From: JAADHI01 sp964451325
GTDB lineage: Bacteria; Nitrospirota; Nitrospiria; SBBL01; JAADHI01
Direction: 5' to 3'
Length of the DNA stretch: 64,000 nt
Assembly (NCBI GenBank): GCA_964451325.1
Contig: CAYVHO010000002.1
Location: 124,001 to 188,000, forward strand
Shown here piece by piece: positions 52,803-60,437 of this stretch (the first letter of the stretch is position 1; each line of letters begins with the position of its first letter). Under the pieces are notes generated by a model, which was not told the DNA's origin, searched no databases, and worked only from the letters and a program-made list of their open reading frames with translations. The position numbers and the translations under genes were made by a program.

Positions 52803-52886
52803 GGGTAAACCATCCTCAATGTGGTGTTTTGTAAATTTTCCATCTGCATCAGCCTGTTTTTACACTCATCTTACGATCATCCCCAT

Positions 52887-53714
52887 TTAAGCCAGGCTCA
52901 CAAAAATAAAGATCACTCCGACAAACCCAATAATGGCCAGACGTGCGGCCTTTTTTGCACGCCACCCGATGTTAATGCGCCCGTGCAGCACGAGCAAATA
53001 GAAGAACCAAATCCCCAATGAAAGGGCCTGTTTCGAATCATTTTTCCCCCAAAGTGTGCCTTCAGTGTATTGAGACCAGAGCGCACCGGAAATAATGCCC
53101 AGGGTTAAAAGTGGAAAACCAAAAAGAATCGCCTTTTTATTCCACTGATCCAACATGTCGAGAGAAGGCAGTCGACTATAGAGACTGTTGAGTTGTTTTG
53201 ATTTTAAAAAACGATCTTGAATGAGATAGACCAGGCCCGCGAGAAAGGCGATGCTAAATGCGACAATACCCAATACGGAAAGAATGGTGTGGATTCCAAA
53301 CCAGGTGTTGACCAGGGTCGTGTTGAGCGTTGGCACTTCGCTGGGGAGCGCAGAGACAGAAATCAGGGAAAGGAAGGCCAGGGGCAAAATAAAGGAACCC
53401 AGAATATAGAGATGATAACGAATTTCGACCCAAAAAAAGACAAGCACAATGGCCCAGGAAAAAAAGGAAACGGCCTCCTGCAAATGTGCCAAAGGAATGT
53501 AACCATCTTCTTTAAGTTGAATCCCCAGGGCAATCGTATGACAGACAAAACCCACACCCGTCGCAAAAAGTGCAAACCGCTGTAGCCAGGATGGCTTCTC
53601 ACCTTCCGCACGCTCGATCCGACTGTCCCAAAGGTTGAGCAGGAAGAGTGCTGTCCCCAAAAAATAAAAGAGCAGCGTCGCTTTAAAAAACAATACGTTA
53701 GACATCACACCCAT
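52887..53714 (-). CDS. HemX/CcsA-like cytochrome c assembly-family membrane protein
   Basis: A 275-aa inner-membrane protein with about eight helices (FFKATLLFYFLGTALFLLNL; IHTILSVLGIVAFSIAFLAG; GIWFFYLLVLHGR). The late GALWSQYTEGTLWG region corresponds to the CcsA heme-handling loop but lacks the full WWD motif, as in HemX proteins. HemX regulates glutamyl-tRNA reductase or heme export in some bacteria, which fits the hemA gene downstream. The precise role is inferred. Confidence 0.85.
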   Translation of the reverse strand: MGVMSNVLFFKATLLFYFLGTALFLLNLWDSRIERAEGEKPSWLQRFALFATGVGFVCHTIALGIQLKEDGYIPLAHLQEAVSFFSWAIVLVFFWVEIRYHLYILGSFILPLAFLSLISVSALPSEVPTLNTTLVNTWFGIHTILSVLGIVAFSIAFLAGLVYLIQDRFLKSKQLNSLYSRLPSLDMLDQWNKKAILFGFPLLTLGIISGALWSQYTEGTLWGKNDSKQALSLGIWFFYLLVLHGRINIGWRAKKAARLAIIGFVGVIFIFVSLA

Positions 53715-53794
53715 CAGAAAAGAAGTTCAAATTATAGAACTCACTCAAATTACTGTCAAGCCTTGCAAGTCGCCCTTAAAACAGGACGAAGACC

Positions 53795-54466
53795 TCACGG
53801 TAACGCAGTATCCCGCACGCGGAGTGGAATCAGCGCCCTTGCATCATTAAGAAAAGGCAGTGTTGTTGTATACGGACGTCCTAACTCCAATGCGGGATAT
53901 TTTTTGATCAGATTGTTCCACCAGAGTTCATCAAAGCGGGCTTGAAAAAAGAGGAAAGCCCCTCCTTCTTTCACAAGAGACAGCCCTTCTTCTAAAACGG
54001 TTTCCGGCGCAAGCGCACGACTTAGAACCAAATCACAAGCATTTTCTGGTCGGGGCCGGGCCAGGGCTTTAATACGCGTATCGCAGACAAAAACATCCTG
54101 CAAACCCAATTGACCGATAATATGGTGTAAAAATGACACTTTTTTTTGCGTCGGCTCGACCAGAGTCATCTTTAATTCGGGACACATAATTTTTAAAACG
54201 AGCCCCGGAAATCCGCCCCCACTGCCTAAATCCATACAATTCAAAGCTTCTGGTCGCTCGAGATAAGACAGCGGGATCATTGAATCTAAAAAATTCTTGA
54301 CGATGATTTCTTTTGTATCTCGCAAACCCGTTAGGTTTATTTTTTTATTCCAGCGGATTAACTCAGCAAGATAGCCTTGGCATTGTTCAAGCTGAAGCGG
54401 GCTGATGCGTAAATGAAGCTTTTCAACCCCCGAAACAAAGGTCGCCTTAATGTCCTGAGTGTTCAT
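53795..54466 (-). CDS. rsmG: 16S rRNA m7G527 methyltransferase RsmG
   Basis: A class I SAM methyltransferase of 223 aa that methylates G527 of 16S rRNA. RWNKKINLTGLRD at the N-terminus, the SAM motif DLGSGGGFPGLVLK, and the LVEPTQKKVSFLHHI segment are conserved. The ATG at 54466 touches the parS-like palindrome, leaving no ordinary ribosome binding site, so translation may be coupled to mnmG or be weak. It lies 43 bp after mnmG in the usual gidA-gidB order. Confidence 0.94.
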   Translation of the reverse strand: MNTQDIKATFVSGVEKLHLRISPLQLEQCQGYLAELIRWNKKINLTGLRDTKEIIVKNFLDSMIPLSYLERPEALNCMDLGSGGGFPGLVLKIMCPELKMTLVEPTQKKVSFLHHIIGQLGLQDVFVCDTRIKALARPRPENACDLVLSRALAPETVLEEGLSLVKEGGAFLFFQARFDELWWNNLIKKYPALELGRPYTTTLPFLNDARALIPLRVRDTALP

Positions 54467-54481
54467 GTTCCACGTGGAACA
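54466..54481. promoter_or_regulatory. parS-like site 1
   Basis: TGTTCCACGTGGAACA is a perfect 16-bp palindrome and matches the ParB-binding centromere consensus (tGTTyCACGTGrAACa) with the C/G variant known from Pseudomonas. It lies between rsmG and mnmG. parA and parB are not in the window. Confidence 0.85.
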
Positions 54482-54509
54482 TGAAGGTTTTGAACAAACT
54501 GAAAAGTGC

Positions 54510-56438
54510 TCACGAGATATGCCTCAATTTATTGGGATTTTTTTGAGCCTTATTGGTGTTTTTTTGTGATTTCATTCGCTTTAGTTTTTCAAGAGCAATC
54601 ATAAGGATGGAAAGTGCCGCAGGCGTCACACCCGAAATCCTGGCGGCCTGCCCCAAAGAATGCGGCCTCACGTGCTTAAGCTTCTCAAGCACTTCGCTTG
54701 AGAGCCCTGGCACCGCATCGTAGTTAAAGCCCAAAGGAATCGACTTTTCTTCTGCAGCTTTAAAACGAAGCGCGTGCCCCAACTCTCGCTTGATATAACC
54801 TTCGTACTTGATTTGAAACTCAATCTCTTCCGAAATAGAAAGATCACCCCCTGTCTCCAAGGGAAACCAAGACTTAAACCAAGAAAAATCAACCTCTGGC
54901 CGCTTCATCAACTGCTTGAGAGAGTGCCCGGCCAGATCCCCGGAAAGCCCCTTCGACTCAAACGACGCAAGTCCACCCGAAAGCTTGGCTAAACGGGTTT
55001 TTTCAAACCAGGAATGACCCGAGGCAATGACCTCTTTCTTTTTCATCAATTTAAGATAAAGTGCATCGGAAAGAAGCCCCAAGGCATGCCCTTTTTCCAT
55101 CAGCCTCAAATCTGCGCTCCCGTGACGCAATAAAAGCCGATATTCCGCACGAGAAGTAAACATGCGATAGGGTTCTTCCGTGCCAAGCGTAATCAAATCG
55201 TCGATTAAAACCCCGATGTAGGCCTCAGAACGATCTAAGACAAAATCCCCTGCATCCCGCAATTTACGCACGGCATTGGTGCCCGCCATCAAACCCTGAG
55301 CCGCCGCCTCTTCGTAACCGGAGGTCCCATTGATCTGTCCCGCATGGTAGAGCCCATCAACCGCCTTGGTTTCGAGCGTGCACCGTAATTGTGTCGGGGG
55401 AATATAATCGTACTCAATCGCATAACCGGGCCTTAAGATCTCGACCTGCTCAAGCCCCGGAATACTTTGCACAAAGGCCAACTGCACCGACTTCGACAAA
55501 GATGTCGAAATACCATTGGGATAAACCACGTCCGTATTTCGGCCCTCCGGCTCCAAAAAGATCTGGTGACGCGGCTGAGATGAGAATTTAACGACCTTAT
55601 CCTCAATTGAAGGACAATAACGTGGCCCAGTGCCTTTAATAACCCCGGAATAGAGCGGGGATTCGCTCAGGTTTGCCTGAATAATTTCGTGAGTTCGTTC
55701 ATTGGTATAAGTCAAATGACAGGGCAATTGTTCAAGCACAAGTCGTTCTGTCGCATAAGAAAAGGGAAGCGGAGGTTCATCCCCATTCTGCACTTCAAGC
55801 TTACGAAGATCAATGGTTCGCCCATTTAAACGCGGGGGCGTTCCGGTTTTAAGTCGTCCCAACTTAAAACCAAGAGCCAGCAAGCTCTTGGAGGCCGCTT
55901 CTGCGTGCTTTTCCCCCATACGCCCCGCAGGAAACTGCTCAAAACCAATATGAATCAGACCCTGTAAAAAGGTTCCGGTTGTTAAAACAACCGCAGAAGA
56001 AAAAACTTTGCTTTGATCTGAAAGCCCTACACCTTGGATCTGACCATCCTTAACGAGTAACTCATCCACCATGCCTTCAACAACCGTGAGATTTTCGGCC
56101 TTTAAGAGAATCTCGGTCATCACGGCTTGATAGACTTCTCTGTCGGCCTGCGCACGCAAGGCACGAACGGCGGGCCCCTTTCGACGATTCAAAAGCCTAA
56201 ACTGAATGCCTGCCCGATCAATAACACGCGCCATCACCCCACCCAAAGCATCAATCTCTCGCACCAGATGACCTTTTGCAATCCCCCCAATTGCAGGATT
56301 ACAGGAGAGCTGACCAATATTATCCAGGCTTAATGTGAGCAAGAGCGTGTCTGCACCCATCCCTGCAGCGGCCAAAGCAGCCTCACAGCCAGCGTGCCCC
56401 GCACCAACAACGATTATTTCATATTTATTTTTAAACAT
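54510..56438 (-). CDS. mnmG: tRNA uridine 5-carboxymethylaminomethyl modification enzyme MnmG
   Basis: The FAD protein MnmG (GidA) works with MnmE to modify wobble uridine of tRNAs. The FAD motif VVGAGHAGCEAALAAAGMG, the SCNPAIGGIAKGHLVREIDALGG block and the C-terminal helical domain (SGVTPAALSILMIAL) are clear. The length is 642 aa with a lysine- and asparagine-rich tail. It is flanked on both sides by identical parS-like palindromes. Confidence 0.97.
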   Translation of the reverse strand: MFKNKYEIIVVGAGHAGCEAALAAAGMGADTLLLTLSLDNIGQLSCNPAIGGIAKGHLVREIDALGGVMARVIDRAGIQFRLLNRRKGPAVRALRAQADREVYQAVMTEILLKAENLTVVEGMVDELLVKDGQIQGVGLSDQSKVFSSAVVLTTGTFLQGLIHIGFEQFPAGRMGEKHAEAASKSLLALGFKLGRLKTGTPPRLNGRTIDLRKLEVQNGDEPPLPFSYATERLVLEQLPCHLTYTNERTHEIIQANLSESPLYSGVIKGTGPRYCPSIEDKVVKFSSQPRHQIFLEPEGRNTDVVYPNGISTSLSKSVQLAFVQSIPGLEQVEILRPGYAIEYDYIPPTQLRCTLETKAVDGLYHAGQINGTSGYEEAAAQGLMAGTNAVRKLRDAGDFVLDRSEAYIGVLIDDLITLGTEEPYRMFTSRAEYRLLLRHGSADLRLMEKGHALGLLSDALYLKLMKKKEVIASGHSWFEKTRLAKLSGGLASFESKGLSGDLAGHSLKQLMKRPEVDFSWFKSWFPLETGGDLSISEEIEFQIKYEGYIKRELGHALRFKAAEEKSIPLGFNYDAVPGLSSEVLEKLKHVRPHSLGQAARISGVTPAALSILMIALEKLKRMKSQKNTNKAQKNPNKLRHIS

Positions 56439-56474
56439 TGATCTTAACCTTAAGCAAATTTTTTTACTTTTCGG

Positions 56475-56490
56475 TGTTCCACGTGGAACA
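56475..56490. promoter_or_regulatory. parS-like site 2
   Basis: An identical copy of TGTTCCACGTGGAACA lies between mnmG and mnmE, about 2 kb from site 1. Two perfect copies flanking mnmG make a chance origin unlikely. Confidence 0.85.
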
Positions 56491-56506
56491 CCGACGCTTC
56501 ACAGGC

Positions 56507-57898
56507 CTATTTCCCGATGCAAAATTGCCCAAAAATTTCATTCAAGAGCGTATCGACGGTCGTTTCACCGACGATCTCACCCAAAGCATCCATGGACTCA
56601 CGTAAGTCGATCGCAGGAAACTCCCAGGAGAGCCCGTCTTGAACCGATACAAGCGCTGCACTCAAGCTGGATTCTGCGGACACCAGCGCATTTCGATGCC
56701 GAAGCAAAGCAAGCATTGGCGGCTCTTTTTCCGGACTCACAATAAGTCGCGATTTAATGCAATCCGACAAAGACTTTAATCCCGTATCGGATTTTATAGA
56801 AATATACATAAATTCCGAATCCGGATATTTTGAACGCAAGATCTCTTCCTCTATCGCTGAGGGAAGGTCTCTTTTATTTAAAAGAATAATCAGCGGACGG
56901 CCTTGAAGCACTTCGGCTAAATGGAGGTCATCTTCCGTCAAGACCTGACTTGAATCCAAGACCCAGAGCACCAAGTCGGCTTGCTTCTCAACACGCACAG
57001 CGCGTGCGACGCCCTCGCGCTCCACAGGGTGAGCAGAGTCTCGATAACCTGCCGTATCGACTAACTTAACCGAAAGCCCTGCTAAATCAAGGGGTTCTTG
57101 CAATAAATCACGTGTCGTTCCTGCAATCGGGGTCACAATCGCCCGATCCTCTTGAAGAAAATAGTTCATCAAGCTCGACTTCCCCACATTGGGACGGCCC
57201 ATAATCACAACCGTGAAGCCTTCCCGCATTTGGCGACCTGCTTCATAACCTGCCAAGAGATCTCGCATCGGAAACAAAATATCACGAATAGAAGAAGCAA
57301 TCTTCTCTCGCCCCTGCAAAGGAAGCGCTTCTTCAGAAAAATCAATTGAAGCCTCAATTTGAGCAAGTACGGCCACTAAGTTTTTTTTCAGATCCGAAAT
57401 CTTATGCGAAAGCCGTCCCTTTAATTGCCCCAGCGCCCATTGATGCTGAAGATCACTCTTTGCGGCAACAACCTCCATAACGGCCTCTGCCTGCGCCAAG
57501 TCAATTCGACCTGAGATAAATGCTCTTCGCGTAAATTCGCCGGGAGCGGCGAGCCTTGCGCCTTGCAGGATCGCCGCAGAGAGGATTTTTTTTAGTATGA
57601 GGGGGTTTCCATGGGCTTGAATTTCGACAAGGTCTTCCCCTGTATAACTGTTTGGGGCAAACATGGGCAAAAATAAGGCCTCATCAATCAAGCAGGCATT
57701 TTTTGGGTCAATCACCTCGGCAAAGGTGGCGGTATGACTTTTTAAACTATCCCAAGGGTGAATACCCCGATAGAGTGATGCGGTGATTTTGCTTGCAGCT
57801 TGCCCACTGATACGAACAATGCCCACCCCACCCTCACCGGGCGGGGTGGCAATCGCACAAATGGTGTCATTTTCTGCGGCTCGACTTTTCATGCTCAC
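56507..57898 (-). CDS. mnmE: tRNA modification GTPase MnmE
   Basis: MnmE (TrmE) is the GTPase partner of MnmG. The N-terminal formyl-THF-binding domain begins DTICAIATPPGEGGVGIVRI, the G domain has GRPNVGKSS, DTAGYRD and LNKRDLP, and the protein ends in the catalytic FGQFCIGK motif with Cys. The length of 463 aa is normal. The start overlaps the end of yidC by 32 nt; a shorter start would reduce this. Confidence 0.97.
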   Translation of the reverse strand: MSMKSRAAENDTICAIATPPGEGGVGIVRISGQAASKITASLYRGIHPWDSLKSHTATFAEVIDPKNACLIDEALFLPMFAPNSYTGEDLVEIQAHGNPLILKKILSAAILQGARLAAPGEFTRRAFISGRIDLAQAEAVMEVVAAKSDLQHQWALGQLKGRLSHKISDLKKNLVAVLAQIEASIDFSEEALPLQGREKIASSIRDILFPMRDLLAGYEAGRQMREGFTVVIMGRPNVGKSSLMNYFLQEDRAIVTPIAGTTRDLLQEPLDLAGLSVKLVDTAGYRDSAHPVEREGVARAVRVEKQADLVLWVLDSSQVLTEDDLHLAEVLQGRPLIILLNKRDLPSAIEEEILRSKYPDSEFMYISIKSDTGLKSLSDCIKSRLIVSPEKEPPMLALLRHRNALVSAESSLSAALVSVQDGLSWEFPAIDLRESMDALGEIVGETTVDTLLNEIFGQFCIGK

Positions 57899-59591
57899 CC
57901 CCTTGCCCTATTGCCTTGCTCTGCGCACCTGGACCACCCGTTCCCGTTGTCACTCCATCACGCTTCATAAGCTGCTGTTGAACAATCGTCAAGGTATTGT
58001 TCACAAGCCAATAGAGCACCAAACCGGAAGGAAAATTCAAAAAGAAAAAGGTGTAGACAATGGGGAGGAACTGCATGATTTTGGCCTGGGTCGCATCCAT
58101 TGTCTTGGGCGCGGTATATTGCTGTAAAAACATGGTCGCACCCATCACAATGGGAAGTACATAATAAGGATCTTTTGCGGACAGGTCTGTTACCCAGAAG
58201 AAAAAGGGCGCTTGCCTTAATTCTATTGTGGTATAAAGAATATTAAAAAGTGAGATAAAAACAGGGATTTGCACCAACATGGGCAAACAGCCCCCAATGG
58301 GATTTACTTTCTCCGTCTTGTACAAACGCATCAATTCTGCATTCATTTTTTCTTTGTTATTTCCCCATTGTTTCTTAATGGCTGCAATCTTGGGCTGAAT
58401 AGAAGCCATCGACTTCATCGAACGCATGCTCTTCTGTGTAATGGGATAGAAGGCCACTTTAATGAGTACGGTCACCAGGATAATTGCAATCCCATAATTA
58501 TGGGTAAATTGGTAGAAAAAGCGGAGTAAATAAAAGATGGGCTTCGCAATCATACGCACCGGAAGCAGACTGCCAAAGATAAACCAACCAAAATCAATAC
58601 TTTCGTCTAAATTAACGTCTAAAGCATTCAGACGATCATATTCTTTCGGCCCCACGTAAAACAGAAAATTATGGATATCCACACCATCGCTCGGCTCCAG
58701 ACGAATTTTAGCGGAAATTTCCTTTTCCGCCTTTTTCTCAAAAGTCACTGGGCCAATACCGCCTTCTCCCAGAGGCACCAAGGCACTTAAAAAATATTTG
58801 TCCTGAAGTCCAAACCACTTGGCCGTTCCGGAAAAAGCCGTGCTCGCTTCTTCCATTTTCATGGGCGCTTTTCGAATGACCTCATTGTCAATTAAAGCAA
58901 TTGCACCTGAATTTGCACCAATGCCTTCACCCCAATCATGAATACCAAAGTTGGTTCCGAGGGAAAGATCATAACCCCCAGAATAACCTTCCGTTTCGAT
59001 TTTTAAATCGAGCACATAACTGTCATGTTTAAAGCGGAGTTCTTTGACGATTTTTTTCCCGTCATCTCCAATATAAGACATGCGAACAAGACCTTCGGGT
59101 GTGCTGGCGTTCAAAATTAAAGGCGTGTCATCCAGCACATAACTGCGATTACTCTCTCCCACAAGACTCAAGGCCAGGGGAAATACCGACATTTCTTCCG
59201 GAACAAGTTGAATAATTCGCTCTGTCTGAAGCGCTTCATCTTCTATTGAATATTTTTTCAATTCCCATTTTTTGATCGTGCCACCCAGGCTTGAAAGCGT
59301 CACCCGATAATAATCACTCTCGACAACCTTCAGGACCTCTTCCGCCGAAACAGAAACAACGGCAAGAGAATCCTCCGAAGCAGTGGAGGTGGCTTCCTCC
59401 ACAAGAGTCGTTTGTTCGTGAATTGAATCTTTTTTCTCTACCCGGGCTTCTCCATCAATCGGCCCTTGGTTTTCATCCAATGTGGACATGGGTGCATTGG
59501 CCGGTTTCCCGGTCATCATGTTGATAAAAAAAGGATATAAGAAAATAATCAAGAGAGAAAAGACAATAAAAACTACAAGCCGTTTTTCCAT
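57867..59591 (-). CDS. yidC: Membrane protein insertase YidC
   Basis: The 574-aa insertase has an N-terminal helix (LVVFIVFSLLIIFLYPFFI), a large periplasmic domain, and the conserved five-helix core with NYGIAIILVTVLIKVAFYP (containing the core Arg-neighbour region), IGGCLPMLVQIPVFISLFNI and LNFPSGLVLYWLVNN. The long periplasmic domain marks it as the Gram-negative type. It forms the classic rpmH-rnpA-yidD-yidC-mnmE order. Confidence 0.97.
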   Translation of the reverse strand: MEKRLVVFIVFSLLIIFLYPFFINMMTGKPANAPMSTLDENQGPIDGEARVEKKDSIHEQTTLVEEATSTASEDSLAVVSVSAEEVLKVVESDYYRVTLSSLGGTIKKWELKKYSIEDEALQTERIIQLVPEEMSVFPLALSLVGESNRSYVLDDTPLILNASTPEGLVRMSYIGDDGKKIVKELRFKHDSYVLDLKIETEGYSGGYDLSLGTNFGIHDWGEGIGANSGAIALIDNEVIRKAPMKMEEASTAFSGTAKWFGLQDKYFLSALVPLGEGGIGPVTFEKKAEKEISAKIRLEPSDGVDIHNFLFYVGPKEYDRLNALDVNLDESIDFGWFIFGSLLPVRMIAKPIFYLLRFFYQFTHNYGIAIILVTVLIKVAFYPITQKSMRSMKSMASIQPKIAAIKKQWGNNKEKMNAELMRLYKTEKVNPIGGCLPMLVQIPVFISLFNILYTTIELRQAPFFFWVTDLSAKDPYYVLPIVMGATMFLQQYTAPKTMDATQAKIMQFLPIVYTFFFLNFPSGLVLYWLVNNTLTIVQQQLMKRDGVTTGTGGPGAQSKAIGQGGEHEKSSRRK

Positions 59592-59624
59592 AGAGCGCGT
59601 TCGTCCTTTAGTGGGTTCAGTTTA

Positions 59625-59837
59625 TTATTTGACAGGATCGTATCCACCCGCACAGCAGGGATGACATCTCAAAAGACGTTTGAAAGTGGCAAAAAGCCCT
59701 TTCAAAAATCCATGACGTTGAACAGCCTCAATCGCGTAGGAAGAACAAGATGGATAAAAACGACACATGGGAGGGAATATCGGAGAAATAAAATACTGAT
59801 AAAACCGGACAAGCCCCGTAAATAGAACGCCCATCAT
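59625..59837 (-). CDS. yidD: Membrane protein insertion factor YidD
   Basis: A 70-aa YidD (haemolytic-domain) protein. FYQYFISPIFPPMCRFYPSC and the Cys pair in CHPCCAGGYDPV are the family signature. It assists YidC in membrane-protein insertion. ATG 59837 overlaps the rnpA stop (ATGA) and is preferred over the longer upstream frame that would start inside rnpA. Confidence 0.92.
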   Translation of the reverse strand: MMGVLFTGLVRFYQYFISPIFPPMCRFYPSCSSYAIEAVQRHGFLKGLFATFKRLLRCHPCCAGGYDPVK

Positions 59838-60202
59838 TTTTCTCGGCTCAGGCCTACCTCGGCAAAACATTTTTCCAAAAGAAGCGATATTTCTATGCTG
59901 CCCAAACCTTTCGCAGCCCGCCTCGGCGTTATAATCAAATTTACACCTTGAATCATTTCACGTAAGTCGTAAAGAGAGGCCCGAAAGACCCGCTTGACGC
60001 GGTTTCGGGCCACAGCATTGCCAAACTTTTTGCGGACATGAACGGCAACATTTGCCACGTCACAAGCAATGTCCAGATAAGTCACCACAAAACAATCTTT
60101 TACGATTTTAAGCCCCTTCTGTCGAACATCCGAGACCAAATCGCGCCGAACAAGCCGTTTAACCTTAAAATTAGACGCTGAGACGCTTGCGTCCCTTCGC
60201 AC
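59834..60202 (-). CDS. rnpA: Ribonuclease P protein component
   Basis: The protein subunit of RNase P, 122 aa. The conserved basic motif RKKFGNAVARNRVKRVFR is the RNA-binding core, and VNLIITPRRAA precedes the end. The GTG start at 60202 gives a 32-nt overlap with the end of rpmH, longer than usual; a non-canonical start a few codons later cannot be excluded. Its RNA partner is encoded at 39863. Confidence 0.9.
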   Translation of the reverse strand: MRRDASVSASNFKVKRLVRRDLVSDVRQKGLKIVKDCFVVTYLDIACDVANVAVHVRKKFGNAVARNRVKRVFRASLYDLREMIQGVNLIITPRRAAKGLGSIEISLLLEKCFAEVGLSREK

Positions 60203-60308
60203 GTCTTCGACTTAAGACCCGTCGACCATTCGATGTTTCCATTCTTTTTCTAAAACCATGGGTACGTTTTCTTTTTAAATTACTGGGCTGACGAAAAGTA
60301 AATGACAT
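60171..60308 (-). CDS. rpmH: 50S ribosomal protein L34
   Basis: A 45-aa basic protein reading MSFTFRQPSNLKRKRTHGF and then RMETSNGRRVLSRRRAKGRK, unmistakably L34. It was found by direct translation. ATG 60308 is preceded by AGAGGTG. It heads the rnpA-yidD-yidC-mnmE-mnmG-rsmG run. Confidence 0.96.
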   Translation of the reverse strand: MSFTFRQPSNLKRKRTHGFRKRMETSNGRRVLSRRRAKGRKRLSV

Positions 60309-60338
60309 AAAACACCTCTTGTTTTAAATAGACCCAAC

Positions 60339-60367
60339 ATCATCTTAAATTTTACTCACCTTGTCAA
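60339..60367 (-). promoter_or_regulatory. Sigma-70 promoter of rpmH
   Basis: On the minus strand TTGACA (60367-60362) and GATGAT (60344-60339) are spaced by 17 bp, about 30 bp before the rpmH start. The -35 is perfect and the -10 fair. Confidence 0.6.
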
Positions 60368-60437
60368 GCAAGAGACGGAGGAGAGATAGGATTCACTGAA
60401 GAAAAAAGGAAGCTGAGACGAAGTGCCTCATTTCATT

